A stretch of DNA of 36,179 bases from assembly GCA_024278775.1 (NCBI GenBank), contig JAJRSP010000201.1, forward strand, positions 1 to 36,179. The letters run 5' to 3'. The notes beneath the pieces were generated by a model, which ran no database searches, was not told where the DNA came from, and saw only the letters and a list, made by a program, of their open reading frames with translations. This DNA comes from Planctomycetota bacterium (GTDB taxonomy: Bacteria > Planctomycetota > Phycisphaerae > UBA1845). Shown in pieces: positions 34,628 through 36,179 of the stretch (position 1 is its first letter; every line of letters begins with the position of its first letter). The translations under genes and the position numbers were made by a program.

Positions 34628-34648
34628 GGGGGACTCGATTGGTCCCCC
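34628..34648 (+). terminator. Hairpin downstream of the ATP-grasp/HAD pair
   Basis: GGGGGAC (34628-34634) and GTCCCCC (34642-34648) form a perfect 7-bp stem with a 7-base loop. It lies 98 bases past the HAD stop. No T-run follows directly. Confidence 0.45.
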
Positions 34649-34765
34649 GATTAGCAACGATCATGCAAACGCGCGCGGATTCGTTTATCGTCGTGTGGTG
34701 CAGTTTGCTTCGCCCCATCGATCGGCATATTTTTTTCTAATAATCCTTGCAGGGATTCACGCGGG

Positions 34766-35785
34766 ATGGATATACTGGATACTTGGACGTTTCGGAGCGC
34801 TTCGCCCGTCGTTCCATCGCAGTTCGAGAGCGGCATTCGCGGCGCTAGGGTTTCAACGCAAGCGTTGCTGGTCTACGGCGACACAGGTTTCGGCGTTGTG
34901 GGTACCGTACGCAGCGGCACGAGTACCGTCGCGTGCGGGACCGGGGCAGGCAGTGTGCTGGTGACGTTTGAGGTCACCGAGGATCCATTAGAGGGCGGCA
35001 CAACACAAGGATGGACGCTGGTGATGAATCTGTGGCAGGAGGGTACGACCCTGCATCTTGACGGTACCGTGACGCACGTGGTGGCTTTCGGGGCTACGAC
35101 TACCTATACGGGCGGTTGGACCTATTCCGACGCGACCGGTCCGCTGCTGGACCCGGCTTCCGATGTAGGTTTCCAGGATTCGGTGGCCGAGATGTTTAAT
35201 CTGTCCACGCCAGCGGGTGCCGTGGCCAGCCATACAAACTTTTTCGCCACAATCATTTCTACAATCGGCAACGTGGGGCAGCTTCTTATCAACACGATCC
35301 TCGATATAGGCATACGGTACACGCCGCCGGTCACGTGTCTCGGGCCGTACATTCCCAGCGGCACGGGTCAGTCCTGTGCGAACAATCGAATTTCGTGCAG
35401 CGACCGGCTGGTGGAGTTCTGCCAGCGAATCGGCGACATTCCGAACGTATCAAATGCGGTCAGAAAGTGTATGAAGGGACGCTGCGGGTGCGGTGGATCG
35501 AGCTTCTCGCGAACACGGATCACATGCAGCCCTAGCAGTCACTGCGGACCGTGCGGCGCGGGTGCCGGGGGGTGCAGTTTCGTCGGCACGACAAACTGGT
35601 ATTGCCAGGTGGCAGGCGTGGATCCCTGCCGTTGCATCGATACTGTTTTTCAGGAGATGGCTCATTCTTGTGGAGTACCTCACACGCTTCAGTACTACAT
35701 CAACGGTGCTCAATGTACTAATGCAGATCCGGCCTGTTCGATTAGTGGGTGGTTTAGGGATCAATGCGCAGGTGTGAAGCCATGA
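34766..35785 (+). CDS. Cys-rich exported-type protein with near-metzincin motif
   Basis: A 339-residue protein I cannot place in a known family. Residues about 40-130 are strand-rich (VVGTVRSGTSTVACGTG, then repeated T-x-T/G patterns). From residue about 190 it becomes Cys-rich, about 19 cysteines in all, which suggests a disulfide-bonded exported protein. The C-terminal QEMAHSCGVPH (296-306) matches the zinc motif HExxHxxGxxH except that the first His is Gln. A WFRDQC end follows. ATG 34766 is the first start in this frame and gives no signal peptide. A signal-like segment lies just upstream in another frame. Its stop overlaps the next gene's start (ATGA). A secreted peptidase or a pseudo-peptidase is possible but unproven. 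Confidence 0.55.
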   Translation: MDILDTWTFRSASPVVPSQFESGIRGARVSTQALLVYGDTGFGVVGTVRSGTSTVACGTGAGSVLVTFEVTEDPLEGGTTQGWTLVMNLWQEGTTLHLDGTVTHVVAFGATTTYTGGWTYSDATGPLLDPASDVGFQDSVAEMFNLSTPAGAVASHTNFFATIISTIGNVGQLLINTILDIGIRYTPPVTCLGPYIPSGTGQSCANNRISCSDRLVEFCQRIGDIPNVSNAVRKCMKGRCGCGGSSFSRTRITCSPSSHCGPCGAGAGGCSFVGTTNWYCQVAGVDPCRCIDTVFQEMAHSCGVPHTLQYYINGAQCTNADPACSISGWFRDQCAGVKP

Positions 35786-36179
35786 CGCACGCTATCAACA
35801 AGATAGAGAGCGATACCTCGCGGCCTCGAGTTCTCTTCTCGGGCGGCTTTGTGCTTGGCTTACTTGTGCTACTGCCAGGGTGTTGGCTCTTTCTTATTCC
35901 GTTTAGTGGCGATTGCGCGTCGCAACTTGAAGTGGAAGGACGTGCTGTTGATGCGGTATCTCTAGAACCAGCCACAGATGTTTTTCTCGGAATCCGTACG
36001 GAACTTGATGGAGAAGTAGTTCGGTTGCGCCCGCCGACGACAGAATCCGGTGAGCCAGCGAACGCGCGTCCCGATCTGGACGGAGGGTTCAGGTTCTTCC
36101 TCGATTCGCGCCTCGGTGGGTGCCCCCCGATGTTCAGTGTTCCCGAGCCGGACACCGTAACCTTGCTAGTGTATCGCCA
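35782..36179 (+). CDS. Predicted lipoprotein, runs off the right edge
   Basis: Starts with ATG overlapping the previous stop and stays open to the window end (132 codons seen). A positively charged N-terminus (SRPRVLFSGG) is followed by a hydrophobic run, FVLGLLVLL, and PGC at Cys34. That is an acceptable lipobox, although Pro at -2 is unusual. The mature part begins with WLFLIPFSGDC, and then QLEVEGRAVDAVSLEPATDV. This resembles the start of carboxypeptidase-regulatory-like beta-sandwich domains ('V-x-G-x-V-x-D-A'), and DLDGGFRFFLD fits the later strand of that fold. Its function is unknown. It is probably co-translated with the Cys-rich protein, and the two may be surface partners. Confidence 0.65.
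   Translation, partial: MTHAINKIESDTSRPRVLFSGGFVLGLLVLLPGCWLFLIPFSGDCASQLEVEGRAVDAVSLEPATDVFLGIRTELDGEVVRLRPPTTESGEPANARPDLDGGFRFFLDSRLGGCPPMFSVPEPDTVTLLVYR

Overview
The window (36,179 bp, GC-rich) reads as one contiguous piece of a Gram-negative bacterial chromosome. A Planctomycetota-type host (Phycisphaerae or a relative) is my best guess. The grounds are the isolated secretin-N-like exported protein, the beta-helix and Cys-rich exported proteins, the lone Kdo transferase, and gaps filled with modular palindromic repeats. This is an inference from style; no taxonomic marker such as rRNA is present. I see no tRNA, rRNA, CRISPR array or transposase gene.

Layout. 1-4.3 kb: the end of a sugar-nucleotide epimerase, a MazG-like pyrophosphohydrolase, an FHA-GAF-PP2C phosphatase, dihydroorotase (pyrC) and a PilZ protein. 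4.3-8.6 kb: a GT-C-like membrane protein and a GT2 glycosyltransferase, divergent from each other, then proC. 8.7-11.6 kb: an exported STN/secretin-N-like protein and a beta-helix lipoprotein, divergent across a 630-bp gap. 11.6-18.6 kb: an envelope-lipid neighbourhood with cardiolipin synthase, Kdo transferase waaA, a phospholipid-type methyltransferase, then rimO-pgsA-uppP. 18.6-31.2 kb: a long minus-strand complex I operon in the order nuoI-A-B-C-D-H-J-K-L-M-N, closed by a small helical, possibly ferritin-like gene coupled to nuoN. No nuoE, nuoF or nuoG is present. 31.3-34.5 kb: cinA, and a translationally coupled ATP-grasp/HAD pair. 34.5-36.2 kb: a Cys-rich exported-type protein with a near-metzincin motif, coupled to a lipoprotein that runs off the right edge.

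The genes group by function. Pyrimidine and proline synthesis (pyrC, proC) are housekeeping. cls, pgsA, the methyltransferase, uppP and waaA serve phospholipid, polyprenyl-phosphate and lipid A chemistry. The epimerase, GT2 and GT-C-like proteins fit surface glycan assembly. The nuo operon encodes the membrane arm and the quinone-reducing Q-module of complex I.

The most unusual signals are these. uppP is interrupted by an in-frame TGA, and its missing last helix is still encoded right after it. A 19-bp perfect inverted repeat contains the stop codons of two convergent genes. A 99-bp palindrome-bearing stretch sits in frame inside a HAD hydrolase. NuoL carries a His-rich insertion. The zincin signature QExxHxxGxxH is one base away from a canonical metzincin site. 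Several different palindromic elements occupy the intergenic gaps.
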